Of a stretch of 64,000 nucleotides of DNA, positions 45,677 to 60,300 are shown piece after piece; position 1 is the stretch's first letter; the number at the start of each line of letters is the position of its first letter. The position numbers and the translations under genes are program-made. This stretch comes from Eumeta japonica. Its lineage: Eukaryota; Arthropoda; Insecta; Lepidoptera; Psychidae. The notes under the pieces were generated by a model, which worked only from the letters and a program-made list of their open reading frames with translations, had not been told where the DNA came from and did not search any database. The DNA is taken from NCBI GenBank assembly GCA_005406025.1, contig BGZK01000082.1:372001-436000 (forward strand), written 5' to 3'.

Positions 45677-46081
45677 AGTGCACGACTCATAATGTTCATT
45701 CGTTTTTGTTAATAACTATTAAACGACACAAATCAAGTTAACCATTTTCAATACCAATCTCCGGACAGTGGATCTCAAGCTATTAAAAAAATGGATCAAA
45801 TTGGTGAATTTTTACGCTCGCTATCGTGTCCGGAACGAAAAAGTGTTGATTGACAGGAAATTTCTTTTGACTATTTTGATAGTTTTCTAATTGTATTATG
45901 TTAAATCGATTTGAACCAGTGATAGAATTAATCTTCATTAAATTATCTATCAAATAGTGCACAGGTTAATAAAATTACATGAATTAATCGTGTTATTGAT
46001 GAAAAAAGTTACGAAATTGAGGAAAAAAAATTATTCGTTCGTAGAGCACTTCTTAATGCTTCGCATTATGAGTCGTGCAAT
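45677..46081. mobile_element. ~400-bp MITE with 16-bp terminal inverted repeats
   Basis: 'gcacgactcataatg' at 45678-45692 recurs as the reverse complement 'cattatgagtcgtgc' at 46064-46078. The outward sequences are also weakly complementary. The interior is AT-rich without an ORF. The size and end structure fit a miniature inverted-repeat transposable element of unknown superfamily. Confidence 0.65.
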
Positions 46082-46099
46082 ACTTCCACAAAAATTTTC

Positions 46100-49000
46100 T
46101 TGTTTTTGACCTGATTTGGCATTCTCAAATAATGTAATAAAAATTTAAATGAAATGATAAATAAACAAAACTCTTTATGATGATTTAAAAAATCTATAGA
46201 ATGACAGCGTAATGTTGTAATGTAGTAAATTTTATTTGTAAGTCGCTGACTTAAATAGCATATTGTAAGCGGTTACAATCTGACATAAAATTAATTTTAG
46301 GATATATAAAATATCTGTTTGTTGTCGAAAACAAATAGAACGACATTAACATTGAGTGAAGAGAAAATTTTGTTTTGTTTTATTTCTACAATGTATTTAA
46401 CTGAAAGGGAGGAAAAACAGACCATTAGCCCCTAATTATACATAAGCCTAAAAACTAAGATATAAGTTTTTTCTAGGGGTATTGTTTAGATTTAATTTCA
46501 TTTCTCAAAACAAAATTATAAATTACTGTAGTTTATTGCCATCAAGAACCTAGTAAATTGAACTAACAAAAACATTTTTTAACATATTGACCAACTATTA
46601 ATAAAATCATAAAAAACACTATAAATCCTTAAAAAATGTTTAAGAATCTGTAAATGAATGATGAAAAAGCAACTCGAAGCTAAGCCTCTTATTTTTTGTG
46701 TTTATTTTTATATAATTTGCTATATATTCCATGCTCAAAGTTGGTTCCTAACCAAATTGGGAACATTATATATCAAAATAAAGCATCATGATTTTAAACT
46801 AAGCCATTACGCAAATTGCTAACAAAGATATAAAGGAACGGCCGCAAAATATTCACGTCCATAACCGATCAATGGGCATAAATATTATATATATATATAT
46901 AACTGATAATGATTTTAAAATATCTAATTTTAAATGAATGTCAGTAAAGGTATGTATACAATGAATTAGTCCATCAATATTGATAATAGGTTTCACAATT
47001 ATTTGTAGCAACGAATAGTATTTGACCAATAATGATAATTATTTCGTTTGCACTCATACACACGTGCACGCATCCACGCACTTGCATGTATTTTTAGTAC
47101 ATACTTCTTTCTATTAAGTAAGTGAAGGCCTTTATTTTTTTATATAAACATTTGTTTATAAAGTTTAAAAAATATTTGCTAAGGAGAATATGATTGTAGA
47201 ATATATGAGACAAATGTAATATAAATTTTTTTGGCTTGTTGACTCAATTTTAGGTAATATGATAATGTTCTAATTTTGTCTCATTAATAATTCTATTAGA
47301 AGCAGGAGTCATTCTTTAGTCAAAATTACAACTCGTTTGAAGATGAAATAACTCCTTTTTTAAAAAGTTAGGTATGCTTTTTTTGACATGTTAAGATAAA
47401 ATTTTTCTATGAAACAAAATGAAAACAAGGAATGAAAATATATATTTCATGTAAAAAATTACAAGATGATGTGAATTCTCAATACAATGATTAGAGTTTA
47501 ATCCAGTTGAGTTGTATCCAAATATTGGATATACAATATCGATATATTTGAATGATTTTCAGTATTTAACTTTGTTTATTAGTTATTTGATTAAGTCAAA
47601 GCGATGTCATTTATAATGCATATGTGTAAGTGCAGTACACAAAGTACTTTTTATATATTTGGTAACAAAACCTTGGAAAGTTTTTAGAATAATTATCAAT
47701 GGTTTTGAGTTACTCTTTGTGTTTTGTCTCATTTAAAATTTTGATGTGTAATAATATTAAAATTATGTACCTACAAAAATCTTTATAAAACAAATCATAT
47801 TACATACCGATACTATTTCTTTATAATTCAGTCTTGATTTCTGTGAAAATTTCATAAGTGAAAACTTTTTTAGCACCGTTGTGTTTTGAAAATTGATGAA
47901 AAAAAGAATCTACATATATACAAACATTGTCACTAAAAAGAGACAAACATATATCTATAGGATTTAGATTGTGAGAGAGAAAGAGATATGTGAGCTTGTG
48001 TTTGCGTACTGTCATTTGTTGAAATTGAAAACAATATGAATAATATAATGCAAATTAACTTTTAATCTTGGCATTAATTTTATAATAAATAAACCCTATA
48101 ATTACTCTACTCCTAATGCATTCGTCTCATTCTTTCATCATTTAGTTTTCTATAGGCATCACTTCAACTGCATGTCAATTGCACACATGTTATTTTTTTT
48201 TCATTATTCATTTCATCTCATTATTCACTAAAAATAAAAACGAAAGAACAACATAAATTTAAATCTAAAACTCTGACAATTATAAAAATACAATAATTAT
48301 TTCTGCAACTGTTTTGAATTTTAATTCAGAAATAGATACTGAAAGAAAAGGTCATGATAAGCAAGCATCAAAGTTCTGTTTTAACTTATCAGATAGAGAA
48401 TCACAGAACTATTGAAAACCAACATATAGTTTGGATACTGAAAGGGTTAAAAAAATCATTGACTAATGAAAATGGATTTACATGGACCAGTCTATTTGAG
48501 GCCGCCTTTATATCGATATTAAATTGTTATTTTCATCTATAATTATGGTACTCGTTTTTTATTTTTTTATTTTATTAAGATTGATTAATTACAAACAACT
48601 TGTCTATCAAAATCAAACACGACGCAATACAAAATTTATCTTGTGTGAAATCAATATATTAGAAAAAAAGTATTATTTTGTACTAAACAAGCTATTTGCG
48701 AAAATTGCTTTTGCAGATAATATAAAAACATAGTTATGCTAAGTTTATATTAATTTTGAAACAAAATAAAAATATGTCTCGAAAAGTACAATAACAGTAA
48801 AATCAATGTTAATACATTAAATAAAATGTATTTAATGTATTATTATTCCAGATCTCAAGACTACTATATTGTACTCACTCCAATAGCAGAAGAATAAATT
48901 CAATATATATAACTTCTATTAATTTTAAATAGGTAGTAGTGATTATGATCATCGAACGTATCACTCGCGTTAATTAAAAAAAGTTTTAAAAATGGCATCC

Positions 49001-51200
49001 ACTCACATTCTATATCGCTATCACTACATCAATGACACACATCCTGTCACTCCTACGCAGATGAATGTATGTGGAGACATTTACAAGTTTTATTTTTAGT
49101 AAAAATAATAATGATAGTGGCATTAGTTATTGAGAATCCTCTGAGAGAATAAATTTATTAGATATAATGTTCGAATTGATTTGTTCTATGACAGACAAGA
49201 TTAGTATAATTTATTTTGCAAAATTAGTTCTTTTTTTTTTTCAAACTAAAACTTCAAGTATATTATAACAATGTGCAGAATGTTTTCTTTATAATGAATC
49301 TTTAGTATTAAGCATTTCAAAGTGTTTTTAAAATGCATAACATTAACGTGTGATTTAAAAAAAATATCCCAGTGCACTTACACGAGTCCTACCAAAAAAA
49401 AAAAAATGTTAAACACTGATTTACCATATGCATTGTTTAAAGAAAAAAATAGCAGAATGACAATTAAAAGATGGAGAAGACTCGGTAACAAGATTAATAA
49501 ATTCAAGAGTTTGAGACATTTAACTAAGTAACCAAGATATAGTGCATCTTATTGTCTCATAGTACTTTTTTGAAAGTAGGTGTAATACAGAGAAGTTCTG
49601 AAAAAGAACATAAGTATATGAAATATCAATTCATAAAATTGAAAGTCCAAATTCAGTTTGCAAGGACTTCCTGAAATTGGACAATTTCAAATTATAGATT
49701 TGGTTGATTGAAAGACAATACTTAGCGCTCTTTCACAATTACCTTCATGTATTAAATATATTATAGTAAATAAGCAATTTTTAATAAAACCAATATAAAT
49801 AATACCAAAGAAATTCTTAGATTCGATTTTTTGGAATACTATGTTGTACTTATTTCTTTTTTTATTATAATTACAAAATTCTGTTATATAAAGCTACAAA
49901 ATGTAAGATATAAAAAGACATAAATAACACATGATCTTTAGCGTTTCTCATGATCAGCAATTGAAATTAATTAATAAACCAAATCATAACAAAACACCAA
50001 TCCAGATGCGTAAGAAGGAATAAAACTGTCATTTTTAATATTATTCTCCACATAATACTGTATCTTATTGTTTTTCAATTGAAACTGCAACTTGAATTAC
50101 TTTGTGTCATGTAAAAGCATGAGTGCCTTTGGGGCTACAGATCCATTAATAATTCTATCATGCATATTTAATTCCCTATTGCATATTGCATATAATAACT
50201 ATATTGCATAAAAAAAGGAATGGACAGGGCTCAGATGTGACCAACTTCACGTGACTTGTGCTCAATTGAGTGATTCACTATTGGTTTTGTAGGACACCGC
50301 ACCGGACTTTGATTGAATTCAAAAAAAGGTACCACTGGATGTAGCGTCCCACAAAAATAATTGTGAACTATATGTTTAACCTAATTATTAATTTTTTTTT
50401 GTGCAATCACAATATAATAGTTCTATTCTTTATTGTTTTGAGTTATTCTTATTTTATCTATGGAAATACTTCCCCATATAAAAAAAAAAAACTCTATTGT
50501 ACAGCAGAAAGTTGTTTGTTTGTGTCTAATAATGTTTCTATCTCAATGTATCAAAAATCTCTACATCATTCAATATATTGAAGCCTGTTTTACACTCCAC
50601 ATGATAATAGCAAATAATGGCTGTATTTTAAAGACACATTGTAAGTAATTGGATTTTAGTAGGACTTATGACACGAAAATTATTCTGTTTAATTATTATA
50701 ATTGATGAATATCTGACAATATATAAGAAAATTTCATAATACAAACAATTTGTTTATTGGATGCTTATAATGTCTAATCAGAATAAGTAGTTTTAATTTA
50801 ACTAACTACTTCTAAGCATGATATAGTTTGTTACAAATAATAACAAAAGACCAACAACTACTTATAATAAGATCAGGGCCGCCTAATCACGTTCAAGTAA
50901 AACTTACATTAGACTTTTTATATATTATAGGAATATATAAAATATTTTAATAAAATTATTAATGTTTCTCAATGTACTTTTATAGAACATAATATCACTG
51001 TTTAAACAAACAATATCTGAAATATGATGCAACAAATTCATTTAACATTTCAACACGTGATAAACGTTACTTTCATCAAACATGGCAAATTTAAACATTA
51101 TTTTATATACAATGTAAATAATAATTTTCTAAAGGAAAAGCAAAGTAATTCAAGTTGAATGTCTCACTAACCTCGGGTGTAGTAATTTTTTTTTTGTTGG
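46100..51200. other. AT-rich stretch downstream of the F-box gene
   Basis: No coding feature can be supported. Short (TA)n at about 46886-46900. Open frames up to about 70 codons are present but AT-driven and without motifs. Confidence 0.6.
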
Positions 51201-51208
51201 TGGGAAAT

Positions 51209-51352
51209 TTATGTTACTCCTAACGGAGTCATTATTTCGTTTCGTACATAATCAGACCTAAGGGTTTCGTTGGAATGGGGTCCAAGGGCTGGGTGAAGCT
51301 GATTCCAAGGTAGACAGGGCCGCCACTCGAAGTTGAGACAATCGTTCATTTG
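51209..51352 (-). CDS. FBXO33: F-box gene exon h (last)
   Basis: 47 codons and TAA: QMNDCLNFEWRPCLPWNQLH..., ending MTPLGVT. Acceptor CTTTCAG|CAA. It is less AT-rich than its surroundings and follows exon g in phase 0. Confidence 0.8.
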   Translation of the reverse strand, partial: QMNDCLNFEWRPCLPWNQLHPALGPHSNETLRSDYVRNEIMTPLGVT

Positions 51353-54300
51353 CTGAAAGTATAAATTGAGTAAGTATTCTCATATCATCCATATATTAAC
51401 ATGTGGAGAGGAAACTTTCTATCACTTTTTAAGCGCATTTGTGCGCCGAGGCACGGGAGACTGGGGGTAATTAAAGTTTATATGGAGAAAGATTGCAGAA
51501 AGTTAATATTTTTATATAACATCATCAATGCCTCAATACATATGACCAGACACAAACAATTAGTGCCTAATGAAACAAGTGCCACTAGTGAAGACAATCA
51601 AAGTTGTAAATAACAAATCATTACCAATAGAAAGCTCTGGTCAGTTGAGTTTGGATATCTGTGACGACAGAGGTCGGAGTAACAAAGTTTTATTCCAAAA
51701 CGTTTTATATGTGCCTGAGTTAGCAACAAACTTACTATCAGTCAGTCAGATTGTAAATCATGTTGGTGAAGTGCAATTTAATAATGAAGGCTGTGTAAAT
51801 TTTAACAGTCATAAGAAAATAGTTGCAACAGCCATCTTAATCGACAATATGTAACGTACAATGTTCAAGCATACATATCTGATATAAACAAGATATTTAT
51901 CTCTGGTACCGATAGATGGGACATCTCAATTTCAATGTTTTAAAGAAAATTGAAGAAAATGCAAATGGTATGCAATTATCTACGAAAGTAGGCAATCTGA
52001 CCTGTGTGTAGAAGGAAAACATTTAAATCAAGCCATTCAAGGGCTACACATTTACTTGAAACTGTACATTCAGATATATGTGGACTAATGGAAACCACTT
52101 CCATTGGTGGTGCAAAATACTTCATCACATTTATAGATGACTTTACAAAGAAAGGTGTTTGTTTACTGCTTAAAAAATAAATCAGAAGCTCTTGAAATAT
52201 TCAAAGAATTTAAATGTCAAGTTGAAAATCAATTGGAAGGCAGTATAAAATGTTTGCCCATAGACAATATATTTGAATATATAAAGATTGCTTTTTCTGA
52301 GTCCCTAGCAACAGCTGATATCGTCCATCAAACAACAGTGCCTTATACACCAGATGAAAATAATGTCTCCATATGCATAAATCACACACTTATTGAAAAA
52401 ACAAAGTGTTTTTTCAACAGTTGGTTAATGCAAAACTTCCAAAACTGTACTGGGCAGAGGCAATACAAACAGTTGCTTACCTCGTTAATAGATCACCAAC
52501 ACATTCACTGGCTTTTAAAACTCCAGAAGAAATACGGTCTAAGAAGAAACCAAATATAAATCATCTAAAATATTTGATTGTGAAGCAATGATATGTCTCT
52601 CAAAAGAAAAACCTAAGAAGTTGGACAATAAATTACAGAAAGCTACTGAGATCGGCTACTGAGATAATACAAAAGGGTATTATAATATCTGCCACTAACA
52701 CTGTGATTAAAAGCAGAGATGCTTTTAATCACCACAGTAAAAAAAAAACTATCTTCCTATATAAAAGACGGAGAAAGAAACAATGTGTGATAGATACATC
52801 ATTGGAACGAAAAGATAATTTTACATCTCTGAATTCCAATAGCACATCACATGCTTCAAACATCACTAGTGAATATATGTCAGATAAAGATGATATAAAG
52901 ATCCCGAGTATAAACCAAATATAAATGTTCAACTAACGTCAACACCTTCTAAAATAACATTGAGACCAAGGAAAAGAGAATTATCAAAATTAAATGAACA
53001 CAAAGATAAAACTTACCTGTGCTACAGTGAAGAAAAGATAAATTCTATTCCTCAGAATTATAAAGAAGTTATAACCTCAATTGAATCTAAAAATGGAAAA
53101 CTTCAATAAAAGAAGAATTAGAATCACATTCTAAAAATGTTACTTGCACATTGGTAGAAGAACCCCAAAACACCAAGCATATCATATGTAAGTGGGTGTT
53201 TCGCATCAAAAACGAACCAACAGGTGCTCGTTACAAATCAAGACTTTGTGCAAAAGGATATGCACAAAAGAAGGGACAGATTTGGATGAAAGTTTTGCGC
53301 CGACAGTGAGGTATGACTCTATATGATTATTATTATTAGTTGCAGCTCAGAAAAATTGAGAGATAATCCAATTCGACATCACCACTGCTTTCCTGTATGG
53401 TGACCTGAATGAAACAATTTACATGACTCCACCTGAGGGATTGGATTGCAACCCAAACATGGTATATAAACTTAACACATTCTTATATGGGTTTAAACAG
53501 GCACCAAGATGATGGAATACAAAATTTAATTCAGTTTTAAAGAAATTCGGGTTTGAAAGATGCAAAGCAGATCAGTGCATTTACATTGGGTTAACTAGCT
53601 AGGCGAATAATTAGTTACCTGTGTTTATATATTGACGATGGTCCTTTGCTTTGTAAAGGTAGATCAGTCTTAACTATGTAAACACAAACAATATATATGC
53701 CAAGACATTTACCAAAGGATAAAAAGATAAAGGATACCAAAGGATTGTCCAAGGATAAAATCATATTTATAAGAAGTAACATAGGCATGCGTAAACTTAA
53801 TAATTATAAGTAGTTCATTTTTCTTTTGTATAACAACGAAACTTGTAACTAAATATTGTTCATTATAAGGTTTTATATTTTATGCTATATATAAAAGGTT
53901 CTAATTTGAAAAAGAGTATTGAACTATTAATTTAAATTTCGCATCTTCTAATATAATTTCCTAGTTTGTTAGACTGTGTCTCTGGTTACTCTATACTTTA
54001 TGATTTTTTTTTGTTTATTCTCTGACGCTACGAGTAAAGTACATAAAATGTAATTTCATTTAAAAATAAAAGTTTATTTTCATATAACAACCGACTTCCA
54101 CTTATTTAAAACAATTCAACAGTTATGGATTTAGTTTCTTTTTCGGAACAATTCTATATGTCTCTTGACATATATCAGGTTTTCATATACGTATTGTGAT
54201 GCTAAAGATAAAACTATAATTTCCTTATACCATTGTTCTCAAATCATAAACAGCACGAATAGCTCGCTTCTGCAGCACGAAAATTGTGTTAATAACGGCT

Positions 54301-57300
54301 GCTTGACCCCATAACAAAATTCCATAGGTCACGAGACTATAAAATATGGAAAATCGAAAGCGCTGAAGCTATTTATGTACCTTTATAAAACTCGGGTCGA
54401 CGTTTCTTTCCTCTTTGCCAACAAATACGGGCAGTATCGTCATAGCCTCGGTGATCACGCGACATCCCATCTCCTTCTGGTACGTCGCTGACACTTCTAA
54501 ATGACGTAGGGTCGAGTGCCTCAGCCGCGCCATACCTAGTAAATCGTATTGCCACAACCAATAACCTAAAAGCGAAAAACATCATAACTTTAGAACATTA
54601 TGGATTAAAATTAGTTACCGGTATTCTATTATGTAAGGTTTTATACTTTGTGGAATTTCATTAGCACATGTTTGCCTGCGATATGCTACTAGCATGCAAC
54701 ATGCAACCCACCGTATACCCTCATATCTGTTTTTCCATTATGAATCCCAATCCAACAAATTGAATTATTAACTGACACAAACTGATTCGAGGCTTTGCAG
54801 TGGGTTATATGCGGCATGCTACTGCATGTTGCAGGCAAGCATATAAAGTTACCGGCATACTTCATGTTGCAGGCAAGCATATAGATTTACCGGCATACTT
54901 AAGGTATTGCAATAGTCAATTTTACATGATTCTTCAATAACTTTTCATAATAAACAACATTTTTTGTATAATATTGATACGAGGACAAAAAAAAAAAGTT
55001 TTTTTTTCCTCCTCTTACAATTACATGAGCTTAATTAGTTTTCGTGTACTAAGGAATAGAGACACGAAAATCACTCATTCTTATTGAAATAAACAATTAC
55101 AAGTATAATAGAATAAAAATTTCAGCTTTCCCTATAAGGGGACAATCTTTTCATATGCTCGTCCCTAAAGTGCAAAGTATAAGGTGGAGAAAAAAAAAAA
55201 ACTAATTGTAGCACTTGCAGTGGACAAAAGTTGTAGTAAAATAGGCTTTTGGAAAAAAAAATGGACAATGCAAATTTTTGCATAGTGGATTCCAAAAAAT
55301 TTACATTAAAAATGGTAAATATATATATGACAGTCACAACGACGAGGCAGTAAACAAGAGCATTCACTGTACTCGGGCGCAATCGGTGTGTTGCAAGTCC
55401 ACGCGAGGCTCAAAATGGGTGAAGGTGACGTAGCAGTCATCGGCGAACCGAGCGCATAGACGGTCGCCGCGTACGCCGGAAGCACCGCGTTTTGACGTTG
55501 TTAATTATTAGTGTGTTATACCTAACCATTTATAGTAGCCAACTATATCCTACTATAATTTAATTAACTTTAGTTTTAATAGCAATGCGCGGCGACCACC
55601 GTGACACTGTCGCCCACAACATGAACCAAATGCCATCCCGATCCTGCGGCATATGTTATGGCTTGACTATTGCACAAGAATGTTATTGATTTATCATTAT
55701 CACTTCGAAAACACACAATAATAAATATTCTGTCGGATGCCAGTATAGACAATTTATAAACATAGAAAAGAGCTAGGGAACCTTGGATGGTTTTTTTGTT
55801 GGTAGTTTTTTCATGGGTAACTGTATACAATTTTATGACGAAATGCCACAAGTAATCCACCTATCTAGTAAACAAGCACTTCAAAAAAATATTAAAAGGT
55901 ATTAAAGGCCAGATTGTAAAGAAAGCTCATTATAGCACTGATTACATAGGTAATGTAAATGCATGGCAATAATTACCAAGAAAAAAAGAAGGGAATAGCC
56001 TGGAGGAATGGAATTTGTTTTTGGTTTGTCTTCTCCTTGTCTTTTCTGAACCAGTGGATAATAATGCGTGTAATTATTTAAATGTTCAAAAAACATATTT
56101 TGTAGCGCCTTATTTGAAAAAATAATTACCTTAATTTTTAAAGAATAGATCAACAGCAACATACATCAGTCAAGAGCTGACAATGAAAATGAATATGGGA
56201 GTCACTTTATAAAAATCGGTTCCCATAATTAGTATCATTTTTGTCTGAAAACAATATATTATATGGAAAAACTATATTTTATAGGATTAAATGTCGATAT
56301 TAAGGTTTGAGTTGCAATATTTTTAAGCCTTTTAATTTATCCAAAAAAAAACAAAAATGTTACAATAATTATACAATTTTCATATATGTGAAAAATTTTT
56401 CACATACACTGTTCACATTAGCATGTCGGTGGTGACACAATTCGTAAGATTTTACTCATACGAAAATCGCGCATGACGAACTTTCTATATATACTGCATT
56501 AGCACAAAATTGCCCAACGCGCGTAATTTTTTTTATACTGCATTAGAATAGTTCTGCAAAAACAATCGAAAATGATTATCGAAAATAAAAAAATATAACT
56601 TTACATAATTGGCGATTTTTTTTAAATGTAATATATAGTGTATAAGAGGCTTATTCTAGTTGACAAGGTGGTCCCTAACTTTTCATACTTTTAATCAAAA
56701 TAGTCGAAAAAAAAATCGATTATGAGGGAGTGATCTTTTATATATTTATTATTTATACGTCAGTATGGTTAATTTAGGAAACAATTATGATTTTTTTTTC
56801 AATAATATAAAGTCATTCATTGCAAAAATTAGTTTTTAAAACTTGGAACTTGTTTAAAATAGCATCAGCTGTTTTCGGCTTTTATATTTCAAACAACTGC
56901 GATATTGTAAAATTTTTCGTTGCCTATGATATAAAAAACCTTCCCAAGGAGAATGTGGATAATAATATTGACGATGGGAAACTGATATATAGTTATTTTA
57001 CTCATAATACTTATAATAATCATTCCCTTATTTATAATTTTCATGAGGAAATGACGAAAAACAAATATAATCAACAAAACGTGGTTATATATAATCTGAG
57101 TTTGATTTGTAATTGAAGGCTAATATTGTACTTCCTAAAGGCTGCCAGAAAATATAATGATTATTAAAAGATAAAACAATTATCTTGTTCAAACTTCAAA
57201 GGAGGGAATGATGTGTGAAAATGCACACATTTAAATGCATGCATGCATGCATGCATTTAAATAATTCATCAAAACATTACTGCACTTCATTAAATCCTTT

Positions 57301-60300
57301 CGCGTCCAGCAACAACGATGATAAGGTCACACTGACAATGGCAAAAAGTCAAATTCAAAAGTACTGGACAAGTGTTTATAAAATGTGAGGGAAGGGTTTT
57401 GTTTTGGTGGGACAAAGATAAAAAATGAATTTTAAAATAATTTATTATTCTTTACTCAATGAAAGTAATATTTATTGTTAAAAGTAGTATTTTTAAGGTA
57501 AAAAATGATATCATAATTAACATTTCTGTAAAGCTAGATGAATTAGCAAAATAATATCGTCATAATATTGAGTGTAAGACATGATGAGGGAATGATTTGT
57601 AGGGTATTTGGTCAACTGATATTCTTCACCCAGGAACGAGAACACTAAAATAATGTATGGTACATGTAGTTATAGTTGTATAGTGTTCATAAAAATATAA
57701 AAATCGTGCGTGTACTTATGTACGCGCGTGAGAAGTTCTACTTCTTTGGCATCATTAAAAAATAGTTTTTAATTATTAATTACGATAATTAATTAACATA
57801 TAATTAAATACATTAATTAATTTAATAATAAATTTAAAAATCAAATTTAAGTTTATTCCTTTTTTAAATATTATTTTCTTAATTTAATATTAACTTTTCA
57901 TTTTTATCAATAAGTTTTCATTAAATATGTACATTTCTTTTTATAAATATTTATTATTTATTCAATTCAATAATAAATATTTAAAATTAATATTTACTTT
58001 GATGTTCAATTTTAATTTTTATCACAATTTTTTTATTAAATGTCTTATTAAATTTATTTCTTTATTTTGTTAATATTAAATAACCAATAATAAATATTTA
58101 ATATTAATAATTTAATAATATTTAGTACTAATTATATTAATTAATAATATTGTAATTTATATCAATAAATAATATATAGGGATAGTTAACCTCAATTATA
58201 TTGGAGCACTTAAAAAAGTATATAAGCACAATTTTTTTCACTAATATTTACGAATAGTAAATAACATTAATCAAAATATTCAATTTAAATCGCTACTGAT
58301 TATAATTTATTAGCACATATAAAATTCCCACTTGTAGGAAATTAAAACACGTGTTGTAAATGTAAAAACTAGAAACATGTGGAAAAATATTATAAATACG
58401 AATACAGTGATCAGAGGCGACGAGCGTGCCAGCATGCGCGACTAATAGAGGTTTCATTTGTTTTGTTGGTAGCTTGATGAGCGGTTTAGCGGCCAACTTC
58501 AACCTGTTAATTTTGTATTACACTGATGCGCGCGCATCTTAAAATTTCACTCTCATCATTTCTTTATAACGCGCCTAAAGAAGTATAACTTCAATAAGCT
58601 GATGTCATACTATTAATAACACATGAAACTAGGTATGGACACAATTTTCGGTTTTTTTTTTTTTTTTGGAGAACTACCCATTAATATGTCGGTAGCGCAG
58701 TGACGTGAACTCATAACATTGTTTCTACCGAAAAATCGTCTTACTTGGCTATAGTGTTCACTTAAAAAACTCTTTTATTATTTGAACAATTTGAAAAATA
58801 ATTGTATCTTTCTTAAAATCCATAAAAGGTATGACTGTTAAGTATAAATTAGTTACTTACCGTGCAATACAATTTTCTCCAGTACATTACATTGCCAGCA
58901 CACCAGAATTAATGGATTTATACTTGTTTCGCGACGAAAAGGCTAAAATGAAGACATTAAAACTTATTAAAATTTTAGTGATCCAATAAATAAACGCCTA
59001 CATAAGAAAAGAAATGAAATCGCTTATCTGAATTTACTTCTTAAAAATTAATTTCCATATATAGGTTGCAGTATGCAAATTGAATGGGAAGAGAAATCGA
59101 GTGTCGATTTATGTTTTCGTTAGCTTACAGCGAAAGCATGTATTTTTATTCCATCACTGGATATTTTATTTTTAATGTAAATAAGTTGAGTTTCAATGTA
59201 CATGGTGTTAAATGTTATTGCACTTGTTATTAATTGTTAACGTGGTGTTTTGAAGTTTTAAAATTTTATGTAACATGATTTACGTAGTATATATAATCAA
59301 ACCAATGTAAATGAATATGAATAACAGTACATACATTGAGTTTATTTATCCTCTTTGCTTATTGTATATGCTTATTTTCCTGTATTTATTGACAAATCGT
59401 ACGGCTGACTAGTTCTAACTTTTGTTGGGGTTTTTACTTGCAGTTCATTACTAAAAATTTTGAATAGATAAGTATTCAGTGAGACCTGGTGGCTCAATGA
59501 CGAAGAGATGGACCAGATCGCTGTTGAATTCACTAACGTGTTTTTAACGAAGTCAAAGTAAACCACTCTCTCGACATTTAGGAAAATGCATTAAGCCATC
59601 GGTCTTGAGGCATTATAATAGTATTGGTGACCAGATGCCTCAGCTGCATCCAACCTGCAATGGACTAGCATGGAGAGCTTTGAGTCCAAGACCTTTAATC
59701 TGAAATACAACATTGTAGAGAGTACCTCGACAGTGGGATAATTACAATTTAGCACAGGGAAACACAGATATACTGTAAATGACTCGATTCACAATCCGGG
59801 TTGAATTTGCTGTTCGTACGGACGATCCATGTCATAAGCAAATTTCTCAGAATGAGTTCAGGATAATTGCGACGATCACTTGATCTCGTCACCCACATTC
59901 ACATCCTTCAAAATTCCCTTACATATCCGCTTAGAGGACCTACACTTATTCAAATGTTGTGCAAAAGAATAATAAAACAATAGAATATTTTAACAGGTCC
60001 CCTACAAAAATAAATTTGAACGTCTGTCGCCACTTTAACATAAGTTTTTGAAACATTGTTAATTAAACGCACTCATTTAATTACATAATCATATACAAAT
60101 TTTAATAAACACCAAAACGAATGATGTTTTCATGTTTATTAATAGCATACAATTTGGTTATTTGTGATGAATTCCATTGTTATTCATTGTATAAATTCAC
60201 ATCCATGTTAAAATCGTCTTTGAGGAACACAAATAGATCTAATTTAACCCATCGTCTAATTTGAATTGTAGTGGTCATTCACCTCGATTAAAATTCAACC

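Noticed and set aside
55576..55860. 94-codon minus-strand frame partly over a CG-containing patch
   Set aside because: No homology recognised, and the downstream part is AT noise; it may be an old repeat.
56820..57116. 98-codon plus-strand open frame in F-box intron f
   Set aside because: It starts with TTG, is rich in Asn/Ile/Tyr/Lys as expected from AT-rich DNA, and has no motif.
59372..59960. Less AT-rich segment in F-box intron e as a possible retroelement
   Set aside because: No ordered RT, integrase or transposase blocks were found in any frame; left unassigned.
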